64,000 nt of DNA from contig NZ_OY782498.1 of the NCBI RefSeq assembly GCF_963677845.1, forward strand, positions 1,367,518 through 1,431,517. The letters run 5' to 3'. Shown here piece by piece: positions 55,299 to 64,000 of the stretch (its first letter is position 1; each line of letters opens with the position of its first letter). The notes beneath the pieces were generated by a model. That model did not search any database. It was not told where the DNA came from and saw only the letters and a list, made by a program, of their open reading frames with translations. The position numbers and the translations under genes were made by a program. The DNA comes from an uncultured Pseudodesulfovibrio sp. (lineage in GTDB: Bacteria > Desulfobacterota > Desulfovibrionia > Desulfovibrionales > Desulfovibrionaceae).

Positions 55299-57182
55299 AT
55301 GCAGCGTAAAGCCCCATTTCCAAATCAATTCGATCTCATTGTCGTGGGAGCGGGTCATGCTGGCTGTGAAGCCGCCATGGCCGCTGCCCGATTTGGGCTT
55401 AAAACGCTCCTTTTAACCATCAATGCCGACCGCATTGGTCATTTGTCCTGCAATCCTGCTATCGGCGGATTGGCCAAGGGACATATGGTCAAAGAAATCG
55501 ATGCCCTTGGTGGTATGATGGGATTATGGGCTGATGCTGCCGGTATTCAATTCCGTATTCTGAACACCCGCAAAGGACCAGCCGTTCGATCCAGTCGTGC
55601 ACAAATTGACCGCACCGAATATATGCGTGTGGTTCAAAAATCCATCTTTGCTCAGGAAAATCTGTGGGTATTCCAAGACATAGGTGCTGCCGTGCTTACC
55701 AAGGATGGACGAGCCTGCGGAATCCGTACGGAATTGGGTGAGGTATTGCCTTCCCGAGCAGTACTCCTCACGACCGGTACATTCCTGCGTGGCCTCATGC
55801 ATATTGGTTTGGAAAACATCAAGGGCGGTCGTATGGGCGACCCAGCCTCGAATCAGTTGTCTGACAACCTGCGAGAACTTGGCTTTGATTTGGGACGCCT
55901 CAAGACGGGGACTACTCCAAGGCTCTTGAAAGATTCCATTAACTTTGATGTTATGCAGATGCAGGCAGGCGATGATCCGCCGATGCCATTTAGCTTTCGT
56001 AACACAACAGTCCCGATGCCGCAGGTTCCCTGTTATTTGACCTACACCAATGAACAGGCGCACGAAGCCATTCGTTCCGGCTTTGATCGTTCCCCTATGT
56101 TTACAGGTGTCATCGAAGGAACTGGCGCACGATACTGTCCGTCTATTGAAGATAAGGTTGCTCGCTTTCCAGAAAAGGATCGCCATCAGATTTTTGTGGA
56201 ACCGGAAGGTTTAAACAGTCCTGAAATGTATCCAAGCGGTATCCCTACCAGTCTCCCTTTTGATGTGCAGAAAAAAATGGTTGCCGCCATTGTCGGATTG
56301 GAAAATGCACAGATCGTCCGCCCTGGTTATGCCATTGAATACGATTTTGTCCCGCCCACCCAACTTAAGCCCACGCTAGAGACTAAAAATGTGCCCGGCC
56401 TTTATTTTGCCGGACAGATCAATGGCACTTCTGGATACGAAGAGGCTGCAGCGCAGGGACTCTGGGCCGCAATCAATGCCGCCAGTCAGCTCCTTGGCCG
56501 TGAGCCATTCCTGCTCTCTCGCGATCAGGCCTATATGGCCGTGCTTGTGGACGACCTTGTCACCAAAGGAACTGAAGAGCCGTATCGTATGTTTACCTCT
56601 CGCGCCGAACACAGACTTTTGCTTCGAGAAGGGAATGCGGATGAACGACTGACCTCCATTGGTCGAAATCTTGGTCTTGTTGATGATGATCATTGGAACA
56701 TTTACACCACCAAGCAGGAGCAACTGCAGTCCACACTCAAAGCCTTGCGTTCCATTCGCATTCGTCCTGACGCGCCGACTCGTGCGATTATGCAGGAAAT
56801 CGGAGCCTCGGTACCAGGGAAGGCAGTTGAGCTTGCTGCCTTGTTACGCCAACCACAAATGACCATTGAGCAATTGGAAGTTTTTTATCCAGCTATTGCC
56901 GACTTGGATCAAGTGGTCCTGCGTGAAGCTGAAACTCAAATTCGTTATGAAGGATATCTTGTCAAACAGGCAGAACTCGTCGCCAAGTTCAAATCCATGG
57001 AGAACGTCGCTCTACCGTCTGACCTTGATTATTCAAAAGTTTCAGGTTTAACGCGTGAAGTTGTGGAAAAATTATCTTCAGTTCAGCCAATGACATTGGG
57101 ACAAGCCGGACGTATATCCGGCATTACTCCTGCCGCACTGACCTGCCTTGAGGTCCATCTCAAAAAAATCGGACTCTTGTAA
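55299..57182 (+). CDS. mnmG: tRNA uridine-5-carboxymethylaminomethyl modification enzyme MnmG
   Basis: A 627-residue FAD protein that, with MnmE, modifies the wobble uridine of several tRNAs. It opens with [20 protein letters not shown], has [30 protein letters not shown] and [21 protein letters not shown], and ends with the MnmE-binding helices ([20 protein letters not shown]). Length is normal for the family. Confidence 0.96.
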   Translation: MQRKAPFPNQFDLIVVGAGHAGCEAAMAAARFGLKTLLLTINADRIGHLSCNPAIGGLAKGHMVKEIDALGGMMGLWADAAGIQFRILNTRKGPAVRSSRAQIDRTEYMRVVQKSIFAQENLWVFQDIGAAVLTKDGRACGIRTELGEVLPSRAVLLTTGTFLRGLMHIGLENIKGGRMGDPASNQLSDNLRELGFDLGRLKTGTTPRLLKDSINFDVMQMQAGDDPPMPFSFRNTTVPMPQVPCYLTYTNEQAHEAIRSGFDRSPMFTGVIEGTGARYCPSIEDKVARFPEKDRHQIFVEPEGLNSPEMYPSGIPTSLPFDVQKKMVAAIVGLENAQIVRPGYAIEYDFVPPTQLKPTLETKNVPGLYFAGQINGTSGYEEAAAQGLWAAINAASQLLGREPFLLSRDQAYMAVLVDDLVTKGTEEPYRMFTSRAEHRLLLREGNADERLTSIGRNLGLVDDDHWNIYTTKQEQLQSTLKALRSIRIRPDAPTRAIMQEIGASVPGKAVELAALLRQPQMTIEQLEVFYPAIADLDQVVLREAETQIRYEGYLVKQAELVAKFKSMENVALPSDLDYSKVSGLTREVVEKLSSVQPMTLGQAGRISGITPAALTCLEVHLKKIGLL

Positions 57183-57203
57183 TCAAAGCGTTAGTTCGTT
57201 GTA

Positions 57204-57232
57204 TTGACAGTGAGTGACTCTCTGTCTAAATA
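57204..57232 (+). promoter_or_regulatory. Promoter with near-perfect palindrome upstream of the corC-like gene
   Basis: TTGACA (57204) and TAAATA (57227) are 17 bases apart. GACAGTGAG-TGA-CTCTCTGTC, 8 of 9 pairs matched, fills the spacer and could be an operator. Confidence 0.5.
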
Positions 57233-57315
57233 TAAAGAATACGATGAACTGATCGTAGTTGCGTGATTTCATCAATATTTTAACGTATTGCCAACCCACC
57301 TCAAGGAGTCTGATC

Positions 57316-58137
57316 TTGGACGAAGGATCTGACAGTCGGTTTTTTACCATTTTTAAAAAACTATTCGGCACGAACGGCCAGCAAATTGAGGAACATATCC
57401 TTGAAGCCAAAGCGGACGGCGAGCTTGAAAGCGATGAAGTTTCCATGCTGCTCAATGTTTTGGAACTTGACGAAAAACAGGTCAAGGAAATCATGGTTCC
57501 ACGTACGGACATGGTTTGTGCCGAAACCGACAGCACGGTAAAAGCAGTCGCCGATCTCATTGCCAATCAGGGTGCCCATTCCCGTATTCCCATATTCAAA
57601 GAGACCAAAGATCATATTCTTGGCCTAGTCCATGCTAAAGATCTTTTGGAACCACTTCTGCAAGGAATGGATAACACATCTGTAGATGGACTTATGCGTC
57701 CGGCTTTTTTTGTCCATGAGGAAAAACCATTGGATGAAGTCCTGGCTATTCTTAAACAGGAAAAGCTCCACATGGCTATCGTGCAGGACGAATACGGCGG
57801 AACATCTGGCATGGTCACCATGGAAGATGTGCTGGAAGAAATTGTCGGCGAAATCGCGGATGAATATGATCAGGAACGTCCTATAGAAATTCAGGAACTT
57901 CCTGATGGAGCATATATTGTCTCCGGCCGCGTGCCTTTGGATGAAATCGGTGAACGATGCTCTCTGGATCTTGAAAGCGAAGACGTGGATTCTATTGGTG
58001 GGTACATTGCCGACATGGCAGGCCGTATTCCGGAACAAGGAGAATTCTACACTTTCGACAACAGACGATTTACGGTCCTTGAGGCCGATGAGCGACAAAT
58101 CTGGTCTATCAAAATCGAACCTCTCGCACACGAGTAA
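57316..58137 (+). CDS. CorC/HlyC-type CBS domain protein
   Basis: A 273-residue protein: a short N-terminal helix region, two CBS domains (EIMVPRTDMVCAETDS and LMRPAFFVHEEKPLDEV), the linker YGGTSGMVTMEDVLEEIVGEI, and a CorC-HlyC domain ending RRFTVLEADERQIW. It lacks the DUF21 membrane part, so it is the soluble CorC form. CorC affects Mg/Co efflux and in many genomes sits next to lnt, as here. TTG 57316 follows AAGGAG; the open frame begins further upstream at 57259 without a site. Confidence 0.88.
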   Translation: MDEGSDSRFFTIFKKLFGTNGQQIEEHILEAKADGELESDEVSMLLNVLELDEKQVKEIMVPRTDMVCAETDSTVKAVADLIANQGAHSRIPIFKETKDHILGLVHAKDLLEPLLQGMDNTSVDGLMRPAFFVHEEKPLDEVLAILKQEKLHMAIVQDEYGGTSGMVTMEDVLEEIVGEIADEYDQERPIEIQELPDGAYIVSGRVPLDEIGERCSLDLESEDVDSIGGYIADMAGRIPEQGEFYTFDNRRFTVLEADERQIWSIKIEPLAHE

Positions 58138-58140
58138 GCT

Positions 58141-59658
58141 GTGTTAACACTGGTCCTTATCGCTACTGTCGGTGCGTGGATAGGTTTTGCCAATCCCGTG
58201 TTCCATTTCCCTCTGGCCGCATTAGCCTTTCCTTTAGGGCTTGCCTGGATTGGACTTCGGGCTACATCCTGGAAAAAGGCTCTCAAATACAGTTGGCTGG
58301 CCGGGACATTGGCTGCCATGGGTTGCTATTATTGGATGGTTATTCCTGTCCAGATATACGGCGGACTTCCATGGTTTATAGCTCTCCCCTGTCCGGTTTT
58401 ATTAGCTGCCTTCATGAGCCTTTATTTTGGTTTGTTTTCAGTGGGCATGTACCACGCAGGCAAACAAATTGACGGCATCCCATTATGTTTATTGGCAGGT
58501 TTTTCCTGGGCAACCATGGAAATGCTTATGGGAACATTATTTTCAGGCTTTCCATGGATCAATCTGTCTTCTGCATTCGCCACGTGGCCTTTTGCCATTC
58601 AAGGCGCGTCTGTACTCGGGGCCTATGGCCTTTCCGGCGTATTTGCGATGTTGGCAGTGGCTTTACTGCTTTACAGCACATATAAAAGCACTCTCTGGTT
58701 TGCTATAGGATTGACTGTTTGCCTAACGGTGTTTGGTGTCTATAGGGTAACGACTTTTGATACCGGCGTATCGAGTTTCCCAATTTCTCTGATTCAAGGA
58801 AACGTTGATCAAGGAAAAAAGTGGGTGCCATCTTATCAGGCTTCAACCGTCAAGAAATACAGCAAGCTGACCTTGGAGGCCATGCGCAACCATAAGTCTG
58901 TTTTGGCTATCTGGCCCGAAACTGCCATGCCATTTTATTTGCAAAATATGACTCCACAGCGCAAAGGTGTTGAAATATTGGCCCGAGAAGCCAAGATCAA
59001 TATTATTACAGGATCTCCGGCGTATCATGTGACCAACATGAAAAAGAATAATTACGTGCTCTACAACCGGGCATGGCTTATGGATACAACGGGAAGAACA
59101 ACTCAGCACTATGATAAAGAACACCTTGTTCCATTTGGTGAATATATGCCTTTCGAAGAATGGATGCCTTTTGAAAAGCTCGTTCAGGCTGCTGGTAATT
59201 TTCTTCCTGGCACAGACAATCATCCGCTCAAAGTGAATGGCGTTGCTCTTGGAATACTCATTTGTTATGAAGCCATATTCCCTGATTTAGCGCAAAAACA
59301 GGTTGAACGAGGGGCAAGCGTTCTGGTGAATATCAGTAATGACGCATGGTTTGGAAACACTTCGGCCCCACAACAACACCTCAATTTATCAATCATGCGC
59401 GCCGTTGAACAAGGCCGTTGGCTGGCAAGAAGCACCAATACCGGCATTTCTGCATTTGTTGATCCTGTTGGTCGAATTGCAGCTATGGGAAATCAATTTC
59501 AAGCTGAAAGTTTGAGTTTGAGCATTGCACCTTTGAACAAAACGACTGTGTATCATCAAATAGTTGGCTGGCTAACCTTCTTTATTTACACCATGACCAT
59601 TGCTGCATTCGGATTTATCGGCTACACAGCCTTTCGACATAAAGGAAAAATTGAATAA
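58141..59658 (+). CDS. lnt: Apolipoprotein N-acyltransferase
   Basis: A 505-residue inner-membrane enzyme adding the third acyl chain to lipoproteins. An N-terminal block of about six helices precedes the nitrilase domain. The catalytic Glu is in IWPETAMPF, the Lys region is KEHLVPFGEYMPFE, and the nucleophile Cys is in LICYEAIFPD. NISNDAWFGNTSAPQQHL and RSTNTGISA are family motifs. The start is GTG 58141, 3 bases after the corC-like gene. Its stop overlaps the prfB ATG. Confidence 0.94.
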   Translation: MLTLVLIATVGAWIGFANPVFHFPLAALAFPLGLAWIGLRATSWKKALKYSWLAGTLAAMGCYYWMVIPVQIYGGLPWFIALPCPVLLAAFMSLYFGLFSVGMYHAGKQIDGIPLCLLAGFSWATMEMLMGTLFSGFPWINLSSAFATWPFAIQGASVLGAYGLSGVFAMLAVALLLYSTYKSTLWFAIGLTVCLTVFGVYRVTTFDTGVSSFPISLIQGNVDQGKKWVPSYQASTVKKYSKLTLEAMRNHKSVLAIWPETAMPFYLQNMTPQRKGVEILAREAKINIITGSPAYHVTNMKKNNYVLYNRAWLMDTTGRTTQHYDKEHLVPFGEYMPFEEWMPFEKLVQAAGNFLPGTDNHPLKVNGVALGILICYEAIFPDLAQKQVERGASVLVNISNDAWFGNTSAPQQHLNLSIMRAVEQGRWLARSTNTGISAFVDPVGRIAAMGNQFQAESLSLSIAPLNKTTVYHQIVGWLTFFIYTMTIAAFGFIGYTAFRHKGKIE

Positions 59659-60777
59659 TGTTTGAATATCCTGAACTTAAAGCTGCTTCCCAAGACCTTC
59701 TTGGCCAATTCGAAACCCTTTGGGGGCGTCTTTGACTACGTCCAGACCAAAGAACGACTCGACGCCATAGAAATAGAACTTTCCAAGCCCGGCGCGTGGG
59801 ATAAGCCTGAAGCGCTTACCCCTGTACTCAAAGAAAAAAGTCAACTTTCCACCAAGCTTGGCATGTATGACGCGCTGTCGGAGGCCAAAGAAGATCTTGA
59901 GGCATGGCTTGAATTGGCTCAAGAATCGCCCGACGACGAATCCTTGACGGCTTTGGATGGTCAGGTGTCCCTGTTGAGGGAACGACTGGCAGGGACGGAA
60001 TTGGCGACAATGTTCGCCTTTGAGCATGATAAAAGCAATGCCATTCTTGAAATCCATCCTGGAGCAGGTGGCGTAGAATCGCAAGATTGGGCGGAAATGC
60101 TCCTTCGCATGTACAATCGTTATGCGGAACGCAAAGGATTCAAGGTCTCTCAACTCGACTTTCAGGCCGGGGATGAAGCAGGAATTAAATCCGTTACCCT
60201 TCAAATCGAAGGCTTGTTTGCCTACGGGTTACTTAAAGGCGAAGCTGGCGTACATCGTCTGATACGCATCTCACCTTTTGATTCATCAGGTCGACGTCAT
60301 ACGTCTTTTGCATCGGTGGATGTTTATCCCGATATGGACGATGATATTGAAATCGAAGTCAAAGATGAAGATATACGAATAGACACTTTTCGTTCGAGTG
60401 GCCCCGGTGGACAATCAGTCAACAAAACCAGTTCTGCTGTCCGAATCACACATATCCCCACTGGTATTGTAGCTCAATGTCAGAATGAAAAATCACAACA
60501 CAGAAATAAGGCTACAGCTTTACGTTTGTTAAAAGCGCGACTCTATGAGCAAGAGTTGAAAAAGATTGAAGAAAGCCGCAGGCAGGATTATCAGGCCAAG
60601 GAAGCCATAGCCTGGGGAAGTCAGATACGCACTTATACGCTCCAACCTTATCGTTTGGTCAAAGACCACCGGTCCAACAGTGAAAGCGGCAATGTTGACG
60701 CATTTTTGGACGGAGATCTGGACGAAATGATCCGAAACCACCTACTCTATATCCATGCCCAAGGAAAAAAAGATTAA
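59658..60777 (+). CDS. prfB: Peptide chain release factor 2, with programmed +1 frameshift
   Basis: Translation starts at ATG 59658, on the last base of the lnt stop, and reads 25 codons to CTT-TGA (59730-59735). A +1 slip at CTTTGAC continues with GAC at 59734 to the stop at 60775-60777, giving 372 residues. The stop-codon recognition motif SPF is in RLIRISPFDSSGRR, and the peptidyl-transfer motif GGQ is in SGPGGQSVNKTSS. RF2 reads UGA and UAA, so low RF2 favours the shift and raises RF2. Annotation from 59662 alone gives a wrong N-terminus. Confidence 0.95.
59722..59736 (+). promoter_or_regulatory. prfB: prfB +1 frameshift site
   Basis: GGGGG, an internal Shine-Dalgarno-like element, then CGT, then CTT-TGA-C. 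Spacing of three bases between the G run and CTT equals the E. coli site (AGGGGG-TAT-CTT-TGA-C). Confidence 0.93.
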
Positions 60778-61609
60778 TTTCCCTGAACAGGAACTCGCTA
60801 CTGAACTTTCTGAACTTCAGAAAGAACTGTGTGGCCTTTCCCAGTCTTGCCTAGGCAAGCTCGATACAGATGCAGTCTGGATTTTTCGACTTTTTGAAGG
60901 AGTTACTCCGGAAGAATGGGACGATCTATCCGCAAAGCATGATTTGCAACAGTGGTTAACCATGCCCATCGACGGAGATGCTTTTCCTCAACTCAAAAAA
61001 CTACAGAAAACGCTGGAAAATTTATCGTATCAAACCGACCATGATGCCTTAACTGGTTTGGCGAACCGACGGGCTTTCGATCGTATTCTTGATATTGAAA
61101 TGGAACGATCAAAACGAGCCAAGACCCCACTGTCTCTCGCAATTTTCGATCTCGACAACTTCAAGTCCGTCAATGACACTTATGGTCATACCAAAGGCGA
61201 TGAGGTGTTAGCACGCTTTGCCGAGCACCTGCAGGCTTCAACCAGGCGATATGATTTGGCTTCCCGTTTTGGAGGAGAGGAATTTGCCTTGATTATGGCA
61301 GGTTCCGGTGTGGTCAAGGCGACACAACTTTTGAATCGTTTGCTTAAGGAATTTAAGGAAATAGAATTCTATTCTTCAGATGGAGAAACTTCCTTCAATG
61401 TGACATGTTCCGCAGGGTTAACCTGTTTCAAGGGAACAATGGACATGACAGAAAAACAACTCATCGATCTGGCTGACGAGGCCCTCTATGAAGCGAAATC
61501 GTCCGGTAAAGATCAGGTGAAAGTATCCAAACTGCCCTTTGTGGACAATGTACCAAACGCCACCCTTGTCCAGGCAAATGAAAAGCAATTCCTGTTCGGC
61601 GGGAAATAA
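60755..61609 (+). CDS. GGDEF-domain diguanylate cyclase
   Basis: A 284-residue cytoplasmic protein. An unrecognised helical N-terminal region (about 90 residues) precedes a GGDEF domain: DHDALTGLANRRAFD, FDLDNFKSVNDTYGH and the active-site loop RFGGEEF. The product-binding I-site R-X-X-D (RRYD) is exactly 5 residues before GGEEF, so it should make c-di-GMP under feedback. It overlaps prfB by 23 bases. Confidence 0.93.
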   Translation: MPKEKKINFPEQELATELSELQKELCGLSQSCLGKLDTDAVWIFRLFEGVTPEEWDDLSAKHDLQQWLTMPIDGDAFPQLKKLQKTLENLSYQTDHDALTGLANRRAFDRILDIEMERSKRAKTPLSLAIFDLDNFKSVNDTYGHTKGDEVLARFAEHLQASTRRYDLASRFGGEEFALIMAGSGVVKATQLLNRLLKEFKEIEFYSSDGETSFNVTCSAGLTCFKGTMDMTEKQLIDLADEALYEAKSSGKDQVKVSKLPFVDNVPNATLVQANEKQFLFGGK

Positions 61610-61621
61610 CGGAGACAGGCC

Positions 61622-62428
61622 ATGAACAAAAACAAGACACTCAGCCTTGCCATAATGAGCGGAAAAGGCGGCGTGGGTAAAACCAATATCGTTCTTAATT
61701 TAGGATATGCTTTGCAACAGGCTCAGGCAAAAGCAATGCTTATGGATTGCGACCTTGGGCTGGCAAATCTTGATGTATTGCTCGGCATTTCACCAGAAAA
61801 GAATTTACATGATCTTTTACAGACCGGGGTTACAGCTGAAGACGTCCTTGTGTCCATTGAACCGGGATTTGATATGTTGCCAGCCACCAGTGGCGTACCG
61901 GAATTGGTCGAAATGGACGAGGATATTCAGGATATCCTTTTCAAAAAACTTATCACTATCGCCGGCCAATATAATTATCTCATGCTTGACCTTGGAGCAG
62001 GCATCAGTCCGACAGTTTTATCTCTTGCTGCTTTATCCCAGCTTCGGATTGTCGTTGTCACCCCGGAGCCAACATCGTTAACTGATAGTTATGCCATGAT
62101 CAAAGTCTTGACTACACAGTACGGCATCAAGGACTACTTGGTTGTTGTAAATCAGGCTCTCAGTGCTCAGGAAGCGAATCAAACATTTGATAGATTGTCA
62201 GCTGCATGTAAAAATTTTCTAAATATTGAATTGCGAAACCTTGGATTTGTCCATCAAGACTCGACACTTGTTGAATCGGTACGGCGTCAGACGCCACTCA
62301 TGAAATATGCCCCAAAAGCCCCGGCCAGCAAGGATATTACAGCACTTGCTCGTAAAATAATGCGGTACCGAGAAGACAATCTTGAACGAATCGGTGGACG
62401 TCCGATTTTGAAAAATTTTCCATCCTGA
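61622..62428 (+). CDS. MinD/ParA family ATPase (FlhG/FleN-like)
   Basis: A 268-residue deviant Walker A ATPase: IMSGKGGVGKTNIVLNL near residue 12, DCDLGLANLDVLLG, YLMLDLGAGIS and TPEPTSLTDSYAMIKVL. The last two fit FlhG/FleN/MinD-like proteins that place or count flagella, though there is no flhF next to it. The C-terminal MinD membrane helix is not obvious. It follows the cyclase by 12 bases, so c-di-GMP and a positioning ATPase may share regulation (inference). Confidence 0.88.
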   Translation: MNKNKTLSLAIMSGKGGVGKTNIVLNLGYALQQAQAKAMLMDCDLGLANLDVLLGISPEKNLHDLLQTGVTAEDVLVSIEPGFDMLPATSGVPELVEMDEDIQDILFKKLITIAGQYNYLMLDLGAGISPTVLSLAALSQLRIVVVTPEPTSLTDSYAMIKVLTTQYGIKDYLVVVNQALSAQEANQTFDRLSAACKNFLNIELRNLGFVHQDSTLVESVRRQTPLMKYAPKAPASKDITALARKIMRYREDNLERIGGRPILKNFPS

Positions 62429-62447
62429 CGAAAATACAAATAAAGGG

Positions 62448-62477
62448 TTGACGAAAAGAGTTATTTTTCGGCATAGT
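62448..62477 (+). promoter_or_regulatory. Candidate promoter of the HU/IHF-type gene
   Basis: TTGACG (62448) and CATAGT (62472) are 18 bases apart, about 90 bases before the start of the gene. Confidence 0.4.
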
Positions 62478-62568
62478 TAGTGAGAATTTTGGAGAATGAC
62501 TTCATTTCCATTCTTTCGTAGAGCCATTTGCTGGTGCTACGAATCAAGCAATGTTTCAGGGGGAAACC

Positions 62569-62844
62569 ATGAATAAAAGCGAATTGATCAAGGCTCTGTC
62601 CGAACAGAAAAAAATGCATGTTGACGAGGCCACCAAGGTGGTCGGAGCTTTCGTCGATTCCGTCAAGGAAGCCCTTCGACGTGGCGACCGTGTCGAAATC
62701 AGAGGTTTTGGCAGCTTTAAAATCAAAGATTACGAAGGTTACACCGGACGCAATCCCAAAACCGGGACCGTTGTTCAAGTCAAACCTAAAAAACTTCCCT
62801 TCTTCCGTCCTGGTAAAGAGTTGAAAGAATTCATCAACCAGTAG
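62569..62844 (+). CDS. HU/IHF family DNA-binding protein
   Basis: A 91-residue protein: MNKSELIKALSEQKKMHVDE, the IHF-like VEIRGFGSFKIKDYEGYTG and the intercalation region GRNPKTGTVVQVKPKK. RRGDRVEIRGFGSF is closer to IHF than to the HU at 49458, so it may be an IHF beta-like subunit. ATG 62569 is preceded by CAGGGGG. The selenoprotein gene begins 1 base after its stop. Confidence 0.9.
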   Translation: MNKSELIKALSEQKKMHVDEATKVVGAFVDSVKEALRRGDRVEIRGFGSFKIKDYEGYTGRNPKTGTVVQVKPKKLPFFRPGKELKEFINQ

Positions 62845-62845
62845 G

Positions 62846-63706
62846 ATGAAGCGACTTTCATACTGCCTTTTTTTGGCGGTCTGGCTATTCGCCTGCACTA
62901 ACGCGTGGGCGAAAGAGCCGGTCCTGACTTTTCTTTACTCGGCAAATACGTATGGCACGGTGCGTCCATGTCCATCATGAGGTGGTAAAACCCTTGGTGG
63001 CGTGGCCCGGCGGGCCACGTATTTTTTTGACGTCCATAAAACATCGGCACCACGATTTGTGGTTTCCGGTGGGTGGGAATTTATGCGTCCACAAAGCAAA
63101 CTCCCGACCCCGGACGTTCTGCGTTCTTTGATCAAGGCATACAACATCATGTCCTACGATCTTGGTTTTATCCCCAAAGAAGAAGCTAAAGCCCTGAAAC
63201 AAGCTCAAGTAGCTGTGGGTTCATGGCAAAAAACTTCTGAAGAAGCTCCTATCACAATTTTAACAACCAAGAACGGTGATAGGATCGGATTTGTCCGATT
63301 TCCTTCCTTGGGCCAAGATGAAGACATACCAGGGGCTGAACTCATTTCACGCATTGGACGACAGATTAAATCATTACGTAATAAGGTTCGTCTCATTGTC
63401 GGCTTGTCTGGTTGGGGATGGCTTGGAGAGAATGAATATTTGATGAAAAATCCTAAGTTCGTCCCTGATCTTCTTTTGGGAAGCGGACGAGGATCAGGGC
63501 TGAATGGTCGAGTTTTGGCTAATGACCGTTGTATCTGGGTTCGTTCTTATGACAAAGGACGGAGCATTTGCGAAATACAGATATACGAATGGCCTGATCG
63601 AAAGAATTCGTTTGCCTGGACTGTCGCGAAGAATTATAACACATCTTCAATAGGGTTAAACGATTCCTATAAGGACAATCCGGAAGTGGCCGCTATATTA
63701 CAATAA
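62846..63706 (+). CDS. UshA-like selenoprotein with in-frame TGA (Sec45)
   Basis: Read from ATG 62846, the frame is open for 44 codons, meets TGA at 62978-62980, and stays open to TAA at 63704-63706: 286 residues with selenocysteine 45. The Sec sits in C42-P-S-U45-G-G, a Cys-X2-Sec redox motif. [11 protein letters not shown] follows, like LGGLARRA of UshA/5'-nucleotidase proteins. The N-terminus is a signal peptide with LFAC (possible lipobox at Cys17). The phosphatase metal motif, normally T-N-D-T-H-G, reads S-A-N-T-Y-G, so the metal Asp and His are lost. A short call from GTG 63002 would miss all this. Confidence 0.88.
63000..63020 (+). promoter_or_regulatory. SECIS-like hairpin for Sec45
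   Basis: CGTGGCCC (63001-63008) pairs fully with GGGCCACG (63012-63019) around a GGC loop. The loop begins about 28 bases after the TGA, within the distance used by bacterial SECIS elements, and starts with G as they require. Confidence 0.65.
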
Positions 63707-63750
63707 TGGCTTACATCCGTACGTTTCATAGAAACAAGAAGGAGATGACT

Positions 63751-64000
63751 ATGGAATTCAGAGGAGCTTATACTGCCCTCTCGACCCCGTTTATAAATGG
63801 GGAAATCGATGAATCTGCATATCGAGATTTTATCGAATGGCAGATTGAGCAGGGAATTGACGGACTGGTACCATGCGGTACTACTGGTGAAGCCGCAACG
63901 TTGACTCATGAAGAACAAGGGCGGATCATCAAAATTTGCGTGGAGCAGGCTAAAGGCCGTGTACAGGTTGTGGCCGGTGCCGGTTCCAACTCCACAAAAG
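63751..64000 (+). CDS. dapA: 4-hydroxy-tetrahydrodipicolinate synthase, 3' partial
   Basis: The gene runs off the right edge; 83 codons are visible. The product begins with [10 protein letters not shown], then [19 protein letters not shown], the DapA substrate-loop signature, and [12 protein letters not shown]. It condenses aspartate semialdehyde and pyruvate to enter lysine and diaminopimelate synthesis. ATG 63751 is chosen because AAGGAG ends 6 bases before it; the ATG at 63745 touches that site. Confidence 0.93.
   Translation, partial: MEFRGAYTALSTPFINGEIDESAYRDFIEWQIEQGIDGLVPCGTTGEAATLTHEEQGRIIKICVEQAKGRVQVVAGAGSNSTK

Noticed and set aside
59662-60777. RF2 starting at 59662 in a single frame
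   Set aside because: The first 24 residues do not resemble RF2, while the other frame gives the RF2 start and the frameshift site.
63002-63706. Stand-alone 234-codon gene starting at GTG 63002
   Set aside because: No ribosome site, it starts inside the hairpin, and the frame continues upstream through TGA to a signal peptide; it is the back part of the selenoprotein.

Overview
The window is about 64 kb of ordinary bacterial chromosome at roughly 48-50% GC. It is densely coded, with short operons on both strands. Gene content points to a sulfate-reducing member of the Desulfovibrionaceae (Pseudodesulfovibrio or Maridesulfovibrio-like). The reasons are an adenylate kinase with the Cys-X5-His-X15-Cys-X2-Cys metal site known from Desulfovibrio gigas, a split archaeal-type glutamate synthase, a PxxKW cysteine-rich protein, a siroheme-type dehydrogenase beside hemA, and a UshA-like selenoprotein. 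This is inference from families, not a database result. I see no rRNA, tRNA, CRISPR array, insertion sequence or prophage.

Layout. 1-8 kb: end of a CBS/tRNA nucleotidyltransferase, HIT protein, LapA/LapB pair, mutS, a lipoprotein and lysA. 8-12.7 kb: rsmE-rarA, then two glycosyltransferases on the minus strand. 12.7-17.7 kb: tetrapyrrole/tRNA operon (precorrin-2 dehydrogenase, CcsA/HemX, hemA, a 115-aa protein, tilS) and adk. 18-21 kb (minus): yajC-secD-secF. 21-26.3 kb (minus): five-gene split glutamate synthase operon. 26.3-28.6 kb: a regulatory-looking gap, a 48-aa membrane protein and a sodium:solute symporter. 28.7-36 kb: dut, argD, a 70-aa protein, prmA, a MagIII-like glycosylase, then an envelope trio (EnvC-like, CtpA, divergent polysaccharide deacetylase). 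36-41.6 kb: fliM behind a candidate sigma-54 promoter, a TrpXYZ-type ABC transporter, ndk and proC. 41.6-50.8 kb (minus): cbiB, the macromolecular-synthesis operon rpsU-yqeY-mutS2-dnaG-rpoD, an HU gene with a 57-aa membrane protein, and rsmA. 50.9-55.3 kb: apt-mtnP-mtaD salvage cluster, the PxxKW protein and an M20 hydrolase. 55.3-64 kb: mnmG, corC-like, lnt, prfB, a diguanylate cyclase, a MinD/ParA ATPase, an HU/IHF protein, the selenoprotein and the start of dapA.

The most notable items are two recoded genes within about 4 kb that plain ORF calling breaks. prfB has an intact +1 frameshift site. A gene at 62846-63706 has an in-frame TGA at codon 45 inside a Cys-Pro-Ser-TGA motif, followed by a SECIS-like hairpin. 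Two small membrane proteins (48 and 57 aa) are missed by a 60-codon cutoff. The leader of the symporter operon holds two mutually exclusive hairpins and may be an attenuator.
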